Shown: positions 34,765 to 43,479, counted from the first letter of the stretch. The stretch is DNA of 64,000 nucleotides from Armatimonadota bacterium (GCA_017303935.1 JAFLBD010000003.1:310001-374000), one strand, 5' to 3'. Numbers and translations are program-made. Notes: generated from the sequence alone by a model not told the origin.

Positions 34765-35115
34765 ATGTCGATCCTTGGGAATCTAGACACCATCCTCGTT
34801 TTCGTCAACGATATGGATCAGTCGGTTGCTTTCTACACTCAGGTTTTGGGGTTTGAGTGCGGCTATTCGAGCGAGCACTGGTCGGTCATCAATGCGCCAG
34901 GGGCCAGGATCGGGCTCCATTCCGGCCGTGAATCTCATCACGAGAGCTCGGTCGCGCTCTGCTTCCAGACCGCGAGCACCGAACAGCTCAAAGCTCATCT
35001 GGCAGAATCCCAGACAAAATTCTCCCCCGAGGAGCACGAAACTCCCCGAGGGCGGTTGATCGAGTTTTACGATCCAAGCGGAAATCGCTTGCAGGCTATC
35101 GAGCTTACTTCTTGA
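34765..35115 (+). CDS. VOC-family (glyoxalase-like) protein
   Basis: 116 aa with the single-subunit vicinal-oxygen-chelate fold: ILVFVNDMDQSVAFYTQVLGFE at the start and RLIEFYDPSGNRLQAIEL at the end (candidate metal-binding Glu in IEFYDP). Substrate unknown. It is a chromosomal gene to the right of the element. Its last five codons and stop lie in a 30-bp repeat that is also the end of mscL. Confidence 0.88.
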   Translation: MSILGNLDTILVFVNDMDQSVAFYTQVLGFECGYSSEHWSVINAPGARIGLHSGRESHHESSVALCFQTASTEQLKAHLAESQTKFSPEEHETPRGRLIEFYDPSGNRLQAIELTS

Positions 35116-35130
35116 GCAAATCTCGGATTT
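35101..35130 (+). repeat. 30-bp direct repeat, left copy (antisense mscL tail)
   Basis: Identical over 30 bp to 37612-37641, with different flanks. It contains the VOC stop and, on the other strand, the last eight codons and stop of mscL. The pair bounds a 2.5-kb insertion. Confidence 0.9.
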
Positions 35131-35272
35131 TGCTACACTGAAATTCTGGAAAATTAGTAGAACTAGGAATATGACGCGTACCAGTAAGTAGCGCCGGCAT
35201 GGCTACGTTCCTCAAATACGGATGGTTCCGCGAGGAATCGCGTCTAGCCTAATCCTGTTGTATAGTATTAGA

Positions 35273-35833
35273 ATGGTATTTAGCGAATCCAAGGCAGCAG
35301 CACTTGCGGCGCATATTCTAAGAATGGCGGGAGGCAAGATGGAATACCTGAAGCTCCTGAAGCTGATGTACCTGTGCGAACGCGAGTCTCTCAAAGCAAT
35401 CAGCACATCCATTACTGGAGATAATTTTGTCTCGATGAAACACGGCCCAGTGATGAGTGGAACGTATGATCTCATCAAGGGAAATTGGGAGTGGTTCGAA
35501 CATGATACATGGGAAAAGTCAATCCATCGGGACAAATACATTGTAAGTGTGGTATCCGATATCGACGTTTCGGTGTATCTAAGTCCATTTGAAATCGAAA
35601 TCGCTACAGATATCTGGAATCGTTTTAAGAGCGTCGATAAGTGGGAAATTGTGAAATGGATGCACGATACATTTCCCGAGTGGCGCGAAACGAATAGCAG
35701 AATCGCTATCAATCTCGAGGACATTTACAAGGCGGTTGGAGTCAGTGATGAGGACGTGGCCAGGAGACTTCACTTTATCCAGGGCCTGTCCGCATTTGAG
35801 CGCCTCCTTGCAGATGCAAAGGACGTGTCGTAA
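35273..35833 (+). CDS. Panacea-domain (DUF4065/SocA-like) antitoxin
   Basis: 186 aa from ATG at 35273. The Panacea fold is recognisable: AALAAHILRMAGGKMEYLKLLKLMYLCERESLKAISTSITGDNFVSMKHGPVMSGTYDLIKG. Such proteins neutralise many unrelated toxins encoded next to them. The stop overlaps the next start (TAATG), as in toxin-antitoxin operons. TATAGT at 35261-35266 could be a -10 with a very short leader. The 35131-35272 stretch before it holds no visible gene. Confidence 0.85.
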   Translation: MVFSESKAAALAAHILRMAGGKMEYLKLLKLMYLCERESLKAISTSITGDNFVSMKHGPVMSGTYDLIKGNWEWFEHDTWEKSIHRDKYIVSVVSDIDVSVYLSPFEIEIATDIWNRFKSVDKWEIVKWMHDTFPEWRETNSRIAINLEDIYKAVGVSDEDVARRLHFIQGLSAFERLLADAKDVS

Positions 35834-36216
35834 TGTCCATCAAAGCAGACGTCGGCCTAGTCCTGACGCACTCCGGGGGGCACCCCGTTATGATCGTTTC
35901 CGATTACCCTGCTCATGGTGACGACCTAGTGATTATGGTCAATTTTACGTACTACACAAATGTCCAGGACGCCCATATTTTGTTCCACAAGGGGTACAGA
36001 TTATCCGGCGGATATGCGTTCGACAAAGACTCGACGGTTCACCCAGACGTAGCAAAGTGTACGAGGTCTCAGGCCGAGACCGTTATCTTGGCATGCAACA
36101 ATCACGGCCATGCCAGCCAAATCGACATTGATAAAGTTAGGAAACTGGTTGCAGTTAACTCGGCGAAAATCAAAGATGCGGATGTCAGGTCGCACGTTCA
36201 GAGTCTGGGCTGGTAA
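35833..36216 (+). CDS. Putative toxin partner of the Panacea antitoxin, unrecognised
   Basis: 127 aa, ATG overlapping the antitoxin stop. The sequence looks beta-rich at the start (GLVLTHSGGHPVMIVSDYPAHGDDLVIMVNFTYY), with later DKDSTVHPDVAKCTRSQAETVILACNNHGH. The beginning is loosely like the SH3-type barrel of PemK/MazF proteins, but I cannot confirm this. The toxin role is inferred from the neighbour and the gene overlap. Confidence 0.7.
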   Translation: MSIKADVGLVLTHSGGHPVMIVSDYPAHGDDLVIMVNFTYYTNVQDAHILFHKGYRLSGGYAFDKDSTVHPDVAKCTRSQAETVILACNNHGHASQIDIDKVRKLVAVNSAKIKDADVRSHVQSLGW

Positions 36217-36228
36217 CGATTTAGCATC

Positions 36229-36266
36229 AAGTAGATTTGTGCACGATGCGTGTCTCAAATCTACTT
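36229..36266 (+). terminator. Hairpin after the toxin-antitoxin pair
   Basis: AAGTAGATTTG (36229-36239) pairs perfectly with CAAATCTACTT (36256-36266), 13 nt after the toxin stop. There is no T-run, so termination is uncertain. Confidence 0.5.
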
Positions 36267-36359
36267 ACTGGTGGTGAAATCAAATTCTTAATTTTCACAT
36301 TGTTCTAAAGCGCATATCAGTTCATTCGATTAGTCCTCAAATTTCTTAAGCAGCAATTC

Positions 36360-36722
36360 CTAGTCCGACCGAAGCTCTTCACTCGGTGGGACTTGCGCCG
36401 CCAGATTTTTGAATTTCCGGACATTGCCTCCGAAGTCTTGCGCAGAAAAGACAATAATCGGTGCAAAACTACGGCAATTTGGTTCAAGAGTTGAGATTTT
36501 TGGTTCAAATTTTTCGATCTGTTGTTCTATTGATTTTAGGCCTTTGCGAAATAGTGTCCGTTTTGCGACCAGTCGGGCAATCTTTGGTTCAAGAAAACTA
36601 TTCTCTAGTTCAAAATTTGAAGACTTTTGTACATGCTTTTCGGCAATTGAGACATGTACGTCCACGTTTACTACGTTGGTTCGGCGCTTTCTCGCCAACC
36701 GGGTGCATGGAACCGACCTCAA
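36360..36722 (-). CDS. Possible heptad-repeat protein or decayed gene
   Basis: A 120-aa frame (TTG start, no ribosome site) whose middle reads as heptads with hydrophobic residues 4-3 apart: FELENSF, LEPKIAR, LVAKRTL, FRKGLKS, IEQQIEK, FEPKIST, LEPNCRS. It arises from a 21-bp DNA period (TTTGGTTCAA on the plus strand at 36478, 36499 and 36583, weaker copies between and at 36604). The same period makes other frames look heptad-like, so coding is doubtful. The rest of 36267-36875 shows no gene. Confidence 0.3.
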   Translation of the reverse strand: MRSVPCTRLARKRRTNVVNVDVHVSIAEKHVQKSSNFELENSFLEPKIARLVAKRTLFRKGLKSIEQQIEKFEPKISTLEPNCRSFAPIIVFSAQDFGGNVRKFKNLAAQVPPSEELRSD

Positions 36723-36875
36723 ATTGCGGCAAGAACTGGGAAAATTGATGTCGAAAGATCAACTTTAGATCGCATTTCCTGCACTTCCCCTCTCTACTTC
36801 GCGATTTCAAGCCGAAAGATCAAGTAGTGCCGAATTCAGACCCGGATTTTGGTCGGCAGTTCGGCGAGGTCATTT

Positions 36876-37526
36876 ATGGCAATTTATATTACAGAGGAGC
36901 TGAACGACTCCGCCCTTGTCATTGCGATGAACAATTTCATCGCCAACATTACGGATAACGATGCCGTTTTGGGTTTGGACACCGATGAACTCCTGGCCTT
37001 CACCACCCGATACAACGCTTTCAAGGCGGCGGTTGACGAGGTCGCGGATATCAAGCTGCAATCAAAATCGGCCACGGCCGACAAGAACGATAAGAAGGCG
37101 GACGCACGAGCTCTGATCGCTCAGTATGCCAAGGAGTGGCGCGGGAATCCGGCGATTCCGGACGCACTTTTGGACTTGCTGCAACTTCCAAATCACCAAA
37201 ACAATGGCCCGCGCTCGGCTCCGACCGTGCCGACGGATCTTTCTTTCACGATCAATAACGTGGGCGAAGTGACCTTGCGATGGAAGCGAAACGGCAACAA
37301 TTCTCGGACGATTTTCACCGTTGAAACCGGCCCTTCGACATCTGGTCCTTGGACTGTTTATGATGTCACCACCAAGGCTTCGAGCGAATACAACGGCCCG
37401 AGCGGAATTGAGACCTTCTTCCGTGTGATCGCCAGACGAAATGGCATCTCTAGCAATCCTTCATTCCCGATCTCGCTTTGGGCGAATGGAAATGGAGAGT
37501 TTTTGAAGAAACTCAACGCCGCTTAG
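36876..37526 (+). CDS. Protein with C-terminal fibronectin type III-like domain
   Basis: 216 aa from the ATG with GAGG upstream. The helical N-terminal half (about 1-100) ends in a short Asn/Pro linker, then a beta domain of fibronectin III type (PTDLSFTINNVGEVTLRWKRNGNNSRTIFTVETGPSTSGPWTVYDV...TFFRVIARRNGISSNPS). No signal peptide is visible. Function unknown. It ends before a strong hairpin. Confidence 0.75.
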   Translation: MAIYITEELNDSALVIAMNNFIANITDNDAVLGLDTDELLAFTTRYNAFKAAVDEVADIKLQSKSATADKNDKKADARALIAQYAKEWRGNPAIPDALLDLLQLPNHQNNGPRSAPTVPTDLSFTINNVGEVTLRWKRNGNNSRTIFTVETGPSTSGPWTVYDVTTKASSEYNGPSGIETFFRVIARRNGISSNPSFPISLWANGNGEFLKKLNAA

Positions 37527-37560
37527 TCCGGCGACTTTTGCCAAATTGTTTGTTTTCCCG

Positions 37561-37600
37561 CAACAAACCCCGCTCCGACGATTTGGAGCGGGGTTTGTTG
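37561..37600. terminator. Strong hairpin between the FN3 gene and mscL
   Basis: CAACAAACCCCGCTCC (37561-37576) pairs perfectly with 37585-37600 around an 8-nt loop. It sits between convergent genes and could end transcription from both sides, although T-runs are short. Confidence 0.75.
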
Positions 37601-37611
37601 CTATGACTTTT

Positions 37612-37641
37612 GAGCTTACTTCTTGAGCAAATCTCGGATTT
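37612..37641 (+). repeat. 30-bp direct repeat, right copy (3' end of mscL)
   Basis: Identical to 35101-35130. Here it is the genuine mscL end, encoding EIRDLLKK and the stop on the minus strand. Confidence 0.9.
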
Positions 37642-38029
37642 CGGTGAGCAAGGCTTCGGAAGGCGTTGGACCTGCAGGAGCGGCTTCTTCTGCCTTCTTG
37701 AACTTGTTTGCGGCCTTGACCAGCAAGAACATCACGAACATCAAGACCAAGAACTTGACGAACTCATCAAGGAACGCTCCGTAGCTCAGCACAACCGCGC
37801 CAGATTCGGTGGCGGCGGCCAATGAAGCGTATGGGCCAGGGGTCTTGCCGTCCTTCAAAACCATAAACAGGTTTCCGAAGTTAGCACCACCCAACAGTCC
37901 GAGCCAAGGCGTGATGAGATTCGTGAGGAACGAACCGATGAAGGCAGAAGTGGCTCCACCTAAAACGAAAGCGACAGCAACGTCAACCAAACTGCCTTTA
38001 AAAGCAAATTCTTTAAATTCCTTAAACAT
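37616..38029 (-). CDS. mscL: Large-conductance mechanosensitive channel
   Basis: 137 aa from ATG at 38029 (MFKEFKEFAFKGSLVDVAVAFVLGGATSAFIGSFLTNLITPWLG), the usual MscL start. A TTG seven codons upstream is the alternative. Two membrane helices (about 14-42 and 73-96) and the C-terminal amphipathic bundle (EALLTEIRDLLKK) are present. The pentameric channel opens under membrane tension to release solutes after osmotic downshock. Confidence 0.95.
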   Translation of the reverse strand: MFKEFKEFAFKGSLVDVAVAFVLGGATSAFIGSFLTNLITPWLGLLGGANFGNLFMVLKDGKTPGPYASLAAATESGAVVLSYGAFLDEFVKFLVLMFVMFLLVKAANKFKKAEEAAPAGPTPSEALLTEIRDLLKK

Positions 38030-38099
38030 GGCAATGAAAGGACGATGCAAAACATTCTAAGGACTCATCGGCGCATTTTTCGCCGTTAGGAAACAAAAT

Positions 38100-38123
38100 A
38101 GCCCCTTGCACCAGCAAGAGGCT
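38100..38123. terminator. Terminator after rpmB
   Basis: AGCCCCTTGC and GCAAGAGGCT form a stem with one mismatch and an ACCA loop. On the minus strand it is followed by ATTTTG; on the plus strand by TCTTTT. It lies 28 nt past the rpmB stop. Confidence 0.7.
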
Positions 38124-38150
38124 TCTTTTAAATTTTTGGTCAGGCTGAGA

Positions 38151-38420
38151 TCAGATGTTGTAGCCTGGCTTCTTGAGCCAAGCGGCCGGTACTGGCTTGA
38201 TTCCGCTGACGACCGAAGCAAATTCAGCCGACTTCATCACCGAAGTGGCGATGGTCAATCGGACCTTGCCGTGTGGAGTTCGGACAGTCACGACCTGGAG
38301 GTTTGGAGCCTGAGTTCGATTCTTCTTAGGCGCGCGGAACTTCCATTGCCCCGAGTGGCGGTGGCGAATGTGCTTCGCGTTGTTACTCGACTTTCCACTA
38401 ACTTGACAAATCCTGGCCAT
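38151..38420 (-). CDS. rpmB: 50S ribosomal protein L28
   Basis: 89 aa from the ATG at 38420 with GGAG upstream (MARICQVSGKSSNNAKHIRHRHSGQWKFRAPKKNRTQAPNLQVVTVRTPHGKVRLTIATSVMKS). It has the bL28 features: an N-terminal C-x-V-[ST]-G-K motif and a basic middle. It is slightly longer than usual at the C-terminus (PVPAAWLKKPGYNI). The frame is open further upstream, but that part is not L28-like. Confidence 0.93.
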   Translation of the reverse strand: MARICQVSGKSSNNAKHIRHRHSGQWKFRAPKKNRTQAPNLQVVTVRTPHGKVRLTIATSVMKSAEFASVVSGIKPVPAAWLKKPGYNI

Positions 38421-38500
38421 GAACTTTCTCCAATAAAACGGGTGCGCAACGCGACAGAGCGAGCGCGCAATTCGGGAGTATACACAACTGGTCCGCACTT

Positions 38501-39841
38501 GTGCAACCCGTCCTGGTTGACTACCGCACGAAAACCGCCCTATGGCTGATTGTGCACGAAACGTTAAGGCAACATTGGCAACCCCACGCAGGACAGATTG
38601 AATTCTTGCAGCGGACGGACCGCATCAAGGTTCTCGCTTGCGGCCGGCGATGGGGCAAGACCGATGCGTGCGCCGTCTCGATTCTGCAATCGTTTGCCGA
38701 ATCTACTCCGACGAAGCACCTTATTTTGGCACCAACGCTCGAGCAAACCAAGTTCCTGTTTGAGCGGATTGTCGAGTTGATCCCACTCGCCTTCCCTGCT
38801 TCATCCTTGAAGATAAAGCGCTCGCCGCACCCGCAGCTTGAAGTTCAAGTGACCCCGGACGGTGAGGTGCATCGGTTGAAAGCCCGATCAGGTCACCTTG
38901 GCTACACCCTTCGCGGCGACGAGGCCACCAACATTGTCGTGGACGAGGCCGCCTATGTGCCGGAAAGTCTGATCACGGAAGTCGCGATGCCGATGCTTGC
39001 GACCACCCGCGGGCAACTTACGCTCATCAGCACACCGCGAGGCAAAAACCATTTCTACAAGTTCTTTCGGTTTGGGCAGACCGGAGAACACGGAGTCTGG
39101 AGCAAGGCGGCCCCAACGGTCGAATCCCCATTCGTCAGCGCGGACTTTCTCTCAACTCAGAAAGAGCTTCTTTCTGAGCGAGTGTTCCGTGTCGAATACC
39201 TCGCGGAGTTCATGGATACGTCCGGAAAAGTCTTCCCGACTGATGCTGTTGAACGATGTGTCAAGCCTCGCCTGAACGCCGATCCTGCACCGCCGTACTC
39301 CATCGGAATTGACTGGGCGCGGTTCAGCGATTACACCGCGATTGCGGTTCTTTCTGGGTCTCGCGACGATGCGAAACTCGTTCAGCTTGTAAGGTTCAAC
39401 GGCCTCGCCTGGAGCGATCAAGTCCAACGTGTGTCGGCGATTCTCGAGCAGTATCCAGGGGCAAAGGTGCTCTGCGATGCCACTGGAGTTGGCGATCCTG
39501 TGCTGGAGATGCTGCGCGCACGAAATCCGCATCTGCGCATCGAAGGGCTGGTCTTCAGCCAACCGAAGAAGCAGGAATTGATCGACAACCTCGCCTGGAT
39601 GTTCGAACGTGGCGCGATTCAGCTCACGCCATACCCAGACCTCTTGCGAGAACTGGAGTATTTCGAAGCCACCACGTCCCCTTCCGGGAACGTTCGGTTG
39701 GCCGCCGCAAGTGGCTATCACGACGATCTTGTAGTGGCTCTCGCACTAGCCGCCAAGCAATGCCAATGCGCCTACAGCGGCGTCATCGCCACTTCCCACC
39801 CTCGCCAATTTTCGCATCAAATCGAATCAGAAACGCTATGA
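38501..39841 (+). CDS. Phage-type terminase large subunit
   Basis: 446 aa, GTG start. ATPase domain with Walker A GRRWGKT (48-54), Walker B NIVVDEAAY (D148, E149) and the coupling motif LISTPRG. The RNase H-like nuclease domain has IGIDWARFSDYTAIAVL, LCDATGVGDPVLEML and YHDDLVVALALA, covering the expected three acidic positions. In phages it packages DNA into capsids. Here it is followed only by a portal gene, with ribosomal and division genes on either side, so it is either a prophage remnant or a domesticated pair. Confidence 0.9.
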   Translation: MQPVLVDYRTKTALWLIVHETLRQHWQPHAGQIEFLQRTDRIKVLACGRRWGKTDACAVSILQSFAESTPTKHLILAPTLEQTKFLFERIVELIPLAFPASSLKIKRSPHPQLEVQVTPDGEVHRLKARSGHLGYTLRGDEATNIVVDEAAYVPESLITEVAMPMLATTRGQLTLISTPRGKNHFYKFFRFGQTGEHGVWSKAAPTVESPFVSADFLSTQKELLSERVFRVEYLAEFMDTSGKVFPTDAVERCVKPRLNADPAPPYSIGIDWARFSDYTAIAVLSGSRDDAKLVQLVRFNGLAWSDQVQRVSAILEQYPGAKVLCDATGVGDPVLEMLRARNPHLRIEGLVFSQPKKQELIDNLAWMFERGAIQLTPYPDLLRELEYFEATTSPSGNVRLAAASGYHDDLVVALALAAKQCQCAYSGVIATSHPRQFSHQIESETL

Positions 39842-40920
39842 AACTCACCTTACCTTTCTCCAAAAAAGTAACCAAACCAACGAAATCTTCCACCCCTCAA
39901 TACTCTCTCACCGAGCGACGGAGCCTCGAATATCCGGGCGTCACCCATGGACTTCCAGGATCGGCATACGAGGAAATGGAACTTGATCCCATGATTCAGA
40001 CGGCGATTACGATCAAGCAGCAAGCGGTCTTAGCCGCCGATTACCAGATCGTTCCGCAATCCGAAACTCCCACCGCGATCCGCAATGCCAAGTTCATCGA
40101 ATCGGTGTTTGAGCAGATGGAAGGAAGCCCTCGCACGATTCTGCAATCGGCAATGGATGCCTTCGTTCGGGGCTGGTCGGTGCAAGAGTTGATCTACACC
40201 GAGCGAGACGAGCAAATCGTTCTGACGCGGTGCCAGCCCAAAGATGTGAGCCAATTCGGCCTCATCCTCGACGAATTCGGTCAGCTCTTGGGGCTTTCGT
40301 TCCGATCTCCAGACTTTGAAGAATCTTCGGTTCCGCTGGGCAAGTTTGCGGTGTTTATCAATCGACCGCACACTTCAAGGCCAAAAGGACGAAGCGATCT
40401 GGATTCGGCATACCCGCACTTCAAGACCAAGCAATCTCTCGCGAAAGCGTGGAAGGCTCATTTGGAGCGCTACGCCAGCCCGACGCTTCTTGGGTCGTAT
40501 CAAAGAGGGCTACCTGAAGATGAACAGCGCGGATTCTTGGCCTCGCTGAAGAACCTTCACGATAACACCGCGATCGTGTATCCAGATGAAATCAAGATCG
40601 AAGCACTCCACGGCCGGGAGTCAGACAACAACGCCTTCTTGGAAGCGATCGAATTTCACAATCGAGAGATCGCACGCTCGATTCTAGGGCAGACTCTGAC
40701 CACCGACGAAGGACGACGAGTGGGTTCGCTCGCGCTTGGCAAGGTCCATTTGCAAGTTTTGATGCTTCAAATCACCTCGCTTCGGAAACTTCTGGCAGAT
40801 TCTGTGATGACGGAGCAGATCATCCGGCCACTGATTGAGTTGAATTTCGGCCCAGGAGAGGTACCGCGATTTGAATTCAATTCGCCAGAACTAGAAGCGT
40901 TCACGACCGGAAAACTCTAA
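39838..40920 (+). CDS. DUF935 (Mu gp29-like) phage portal protein
   Basis: 360 aa; ATG overlaps the terminase stop (ATGA). Family features include YEEMELDPMIQTAITIKQQAVLAADYQI near the start, FVRGWSVQELIYTERD in the middle and GQTLTTDEGRRVGSLALGKVHLQVL towards the end. Portals form the ring through which the terminase pumps DNA. It is shorter than Mu gp29 (about 500 aa), mainly at the C-terminus. No capsid, head or tail genes follow. The frame is intact. Confidence 0.85.
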   Translation: MKLTLPFSKKVTKPTKSSTPQYSLTERRSLEYPGVTHGLPGSAYEEMELDPMIQTAITIKQQAVLAADYQIVPQSETPTAIRNAKFIESVFEQMEGSPRTILQSAMDAFVRGWSVQELIYTERDEQIVLTRCQPKDVSQFGLILDEFGQLLGLSFRSPDFEESSVPLGKFAVFINRPHTSRPKGRSDLDSAYPHFKTKQSLAKAWKAHLERYASPTLLGSYQRGLPEDEQRGFLASLKNLHDNTAIVYPDEIKIEALHGRESDNNAFLEAIEFHNREIARSILGQTLTTDEGRRVGSLALGKVHLQVLMLQITSLRKLLADSVMTEQIIRPLIELNFGPGEVPRFEFNSPELEAFTTGKL

Positions 40921-40926
40921 CAAAAA

Positions 40927-40955
40927 AGCCCCGGAGCGATCATTGCTCCGGGGCT
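40927..40955. terminator. Terminator of the division operon (bidirectional)
   Basis: AGCCCCGGAGC (40927-40937) pairs with GCTCCGGGGCT (40945-40955). On the minus strand six T residues follow directly, ten nt past the ftsZ stop. It also lies seven nt after the portal stop on the plus strand. Confidence 0.92.
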
Positions 40956-40964
40956 AAATTTGAC

Positions 40965-42188
40965 TTAGTTTTCAGTCTTTTTGTGTTGTCTCAAAAAGGC
41001 TGGAATGTCGATATCGCTCTCGTCAAAAAGCGGTTCTGGCTCCGAAGTCGCTTCCGAAGTTGCGGCTTGGAACCGATCCCAGATGCCTTGCCGAGCAGTA
41101 CTTGCTGGCGTAGCAGGAGCCTTATCGGTCGTCGTGGAGGTGTTCGTGTCCTCGATGACTTCCTCAACGACAGCCTCCGCTGGGGCGGCCTGCACAGCAG
41201 CAGTCTGCGTGCCGGTGGCTTGTGCAGCCTTTCGACCTTCGCTGGAATAAGGATTGAATCCAGTCGCGAGAACGGTGATTCGAACCTGCGATTCCATGGT
41301 CGGATCGGTGACCAAACCGAAGTAGATGTTGGCTTCTTCTTCGTCGCACATCGCGGCGATGGACTTCATCGCTTCTGTGGCTTCGGTCAATGTCAGGTCT
41401 TCGCTGGCGGTAATGTTGACCAACAATCCCTTCGCGCCAAAAATCGTCTGTTCCAGCAACGGACTGCTGGTAGCGGCCTTCGCGGCTTGCATCGCGCGGT
41501 GCTCGCCCAATCCATAGCCGATGCCCATCAATGCTGGACCAGCGTTGCTCATGACCGCACGAACGTCAGCGAAGTCAACGTTCACCACACCTGGAATGGT
41601 GATGATGTCGCTGATTCCTTGCACGCCTTGTCGCAAAACATCGTCTGCCACTCGGAACGCTTCGGTGAGGGTGGTTTTCCTCTCAACAACGCTCATCAAT
41701 CGGTCGTTGGGGATGGTGATCATCGTGTCCACCCGGCCGATCAACGAGGTGATTCCTTGTTCGGCGAGCTTGGAGCGTCGAGGACCTTCGAATGCGAACG
41801 GACGAGTCACCACAGCAACTGTGAGCGCACCCATTTCTCGCGCGATGTCCGCAATGACGGGTGCCGCACCGGTTCCAGTACCGCCGCCCATTCCAGCGGT
41901 GATAAAGACCATGTCCGAACCTTCGACTACCTTTCGAATTTCGTTCTTGCTTTCTTCGGCTGCGCTCTTCCCGATCTCAGGATTTCCGCCTGCGCCCAGA
42001 CCGCGTGTCAAATTGACACCAAGCTGAATCTTGGTCTTCGAAGCGCTTCGCTCCAAAACTTGTTTGTCGGTGTTCATCGCGATGAATTCGACACCTTGGA
42101 TGCCGGATTCGATCATGCGGTTGACCGCATTGCTGCCGCCGCCTCCCACGCCGATGACCTTGATGATTGCGTTGTTCACTGTTTCCAC
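40965..42188 (-). CDS. ftsZ: Cell division protein FtsZ
   Basis: 407 aa, GTG start. The tubulin-like GTPase has [13 protein letters not shown] at the start and GGGTGTG at 101-107, and NPNDRL is replaced by IPNDRL. A variable Ala/Thr/Glu-rich linker (about 325-390) leads to the conserved C-terminal peptide [13 protein letters not shown], which binds FtsA and other partners. It assembles the division ring. Last gene of the operon. Confidence 0.98.
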   Translation of the reverse strand: METVNNAIIKVIGVGGGGSNAVNRMIESGIQGVEFIAMNTDKQVLERSASKTKIQLGVNLTRGLGAGGNPEIGKSAAEESKNEIRKVVEGSDMVFITAGMGGGTGTGAAPVIADIAREMGALTVAVVTRPFAFEGPRRSKLAEQGITSLIGRVDTMITIPNDRLMSVVERKTTLTEAFRVADDVLRQGVQGISDIITIPGVVNVDFADVRAVMSNAGPALMGIGYGLGEHRAMQAAKAATSSPLLEQTIFGAKGLLVNITASEDLTLTEATEAMKSIAAMCDEEEANIYFGLVTDPTMESQVRITVLATGFNPYSSEGRKAAQATGTQTAAVQAAPAEAVVEEVIEDTNTSTTTDKAPATPASTARQGIWDRFQAATSEATSEPEPLFDESDIDIPAFLRQHKKTEN

Positions 42189-42215
42189 GTTTACTCGTAC
42201 CTGTCCCTTAAAAAA

Positions 42216-43439
42216 CTAAACTTTCATTTGAAAGAAAGTGCGAATTCGCTCTTTCCATCTACCCATGCCACTTGCGGGCACCACTTCCTCGTCGCCTTCA
42301 AGCAGCGCAAAGGCTGCCATTCCTACTGCGGTGCTCCATTCGGCACCACTTGCCTTGATCGATGCTGGGCCTTCCACCCTTGGAGCCGCCAACTTTACAT
42401 TGGCATCTCCCATAACCTGTGCAAAAAGTTGCGGTGTTCCAGGAAGCAATGCGCCGCCTCCGGTCACGTATGTTCCTCCCGGCAGCAAACCCTTGTGTCC
42501 GCTCTTTTCGATGTGCTGCGCGGCAAATTTGGCAATCTCACGCATCCGACTCTCGATGATCTCAAAGAGCACGCGTCGCTGCATGTGTCGAGATTGAGTT
42601 TGGCCAATTTGGCGGACTTCGACGGTCGATTCGTCTGGCTTGGATGGCGCCAACGCTCTTCCGTGCTTTCGCTTGAGCTGCTCAGCGTCTTCCGGCGTCA
42701 TTTTGAGCAGAGAAACCAAGTCGTTGGTGACACTGGAACTGCCCACCGGAATCACTGCCGAATAAGCGATGGTGCCTCGGCTATAGATCGCAACCGCGGT
42801 CGTTTGCGCGCCGATGTTGATCACGGCGGTACCGATTTCCAATTCTTCTGGTCGTAGCAATCCTAAGCCAGCAGCAACTGGCTCAGCAACCATCTGTTGC
42901 ACTTCGAGGCCAGCAAGTTGAACGACCTTCTCCAGGTTCATCAAGTGCGCCACATTGCCGAGGACAAGGTGAGTCACCACCTCCAGACGAGATGCCGAAA
43001 GTCCGATCGGTTTGGCGATCCCGCTGGTGCCATCGACTGTGAATTCCCGCGGAACAACCATGATCGGTTCGCTGTCAGCGGCGATGTCGACCTGCCGGCT
43101 GTGCTTGATCACGGCAAGAACATCAGCGCTAGTGATCGCTCTTCCGCTCGGCACGATTTGCACCATGCCTTGTACGTTCATGCTTTGCAGGTGCTGGCCA
43201 GAAACGCTGAGAATCACCTCTTGGGGCCGAGGGACGGTGCGGAGCGAACGAGCCGCTTCCGAGACTGCCATCGCGCACTGCTCAAGATCAGTCACGCTGC
43301 CTTTGCTCATGCCTCGGTTCGGCACGACCGCAACTTCCTGAACGCAAATCTGATGATTTTCATCCAAGTTTGCAGCCAAAAGCGCCACTTTGCTCGATCC
43401 AATATCGAGCGCGTAAACCATATGTTCCGTCATGTCCAC
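42216..43439 (-). CDS. ftsA: Cell division protein FtsA
   Basis: 407 aa, actin-like ATPase with YALDIGSSKVALLAA at the start, AVINIGAQTTAVAIYSRG as the second phosphate loop, and a C-terminal amphipathic end (RWKERIRTFFQMKV) that would hold it to the membrane. It tethers FtsZ. The GTG start has GAGG eight nt upstream. The frame ends 27 nt before ftsZ. Confidence 0.96.
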   Translation of the reverse strand: MDMTEHMVYALDIGSSKVALLAANLDENHQICVQEVAVVPNRGMSKGSVTDLEQCAMAVSEAARSLRTVPRPQEVILSVSGQHLQSMNVQGMVQIVPSGRAITSADVLAVIKHSRQVDIAADSEPIMVVPREFTVDGTSGIAKPIGLSASRLEVVTHLVLGNVAHLMNLEKVVQLAGLEVQQMVAEPVAAGLGLLRPEELEIGTAVINIGAQTTAVAIYSRGTIAYSAVIPVGSSSVTNDLVSLLKMTPEDAEQLKRKHGRALAPSKPDESTVEVRQIGQTQSRHMQRRVLFEIIESRMREIAKFAAQHIEKSGHKGLLPGGTYVTGGGALLPGTPQLFAQVMGDANVKLAAPRVEGPASIKASGAEWSTAVGMAAFALLEGDEEVVPASGMGRWKERIRTFFQMKV

Positions 43440-43479
43440 AACAACAACCTCAATAAGTTGACCGAGCCAAAAATGCGGC

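Noticed and set aside
38421-38498. Extended N-terminus of ribosomal protein L28
   Set aside because: The added residues are not L28-like, and the ATG at 38420 has a Shine-Dalgarno and begins the conserved sequence.
40983-42857. A 624-codon open frame on the plus strand opposite ftsZ and ftsA
   Set aside because: It is antisense to two clearly identified genes, has no recognisable domain, and its openness follows from the codon bias of the real genes.
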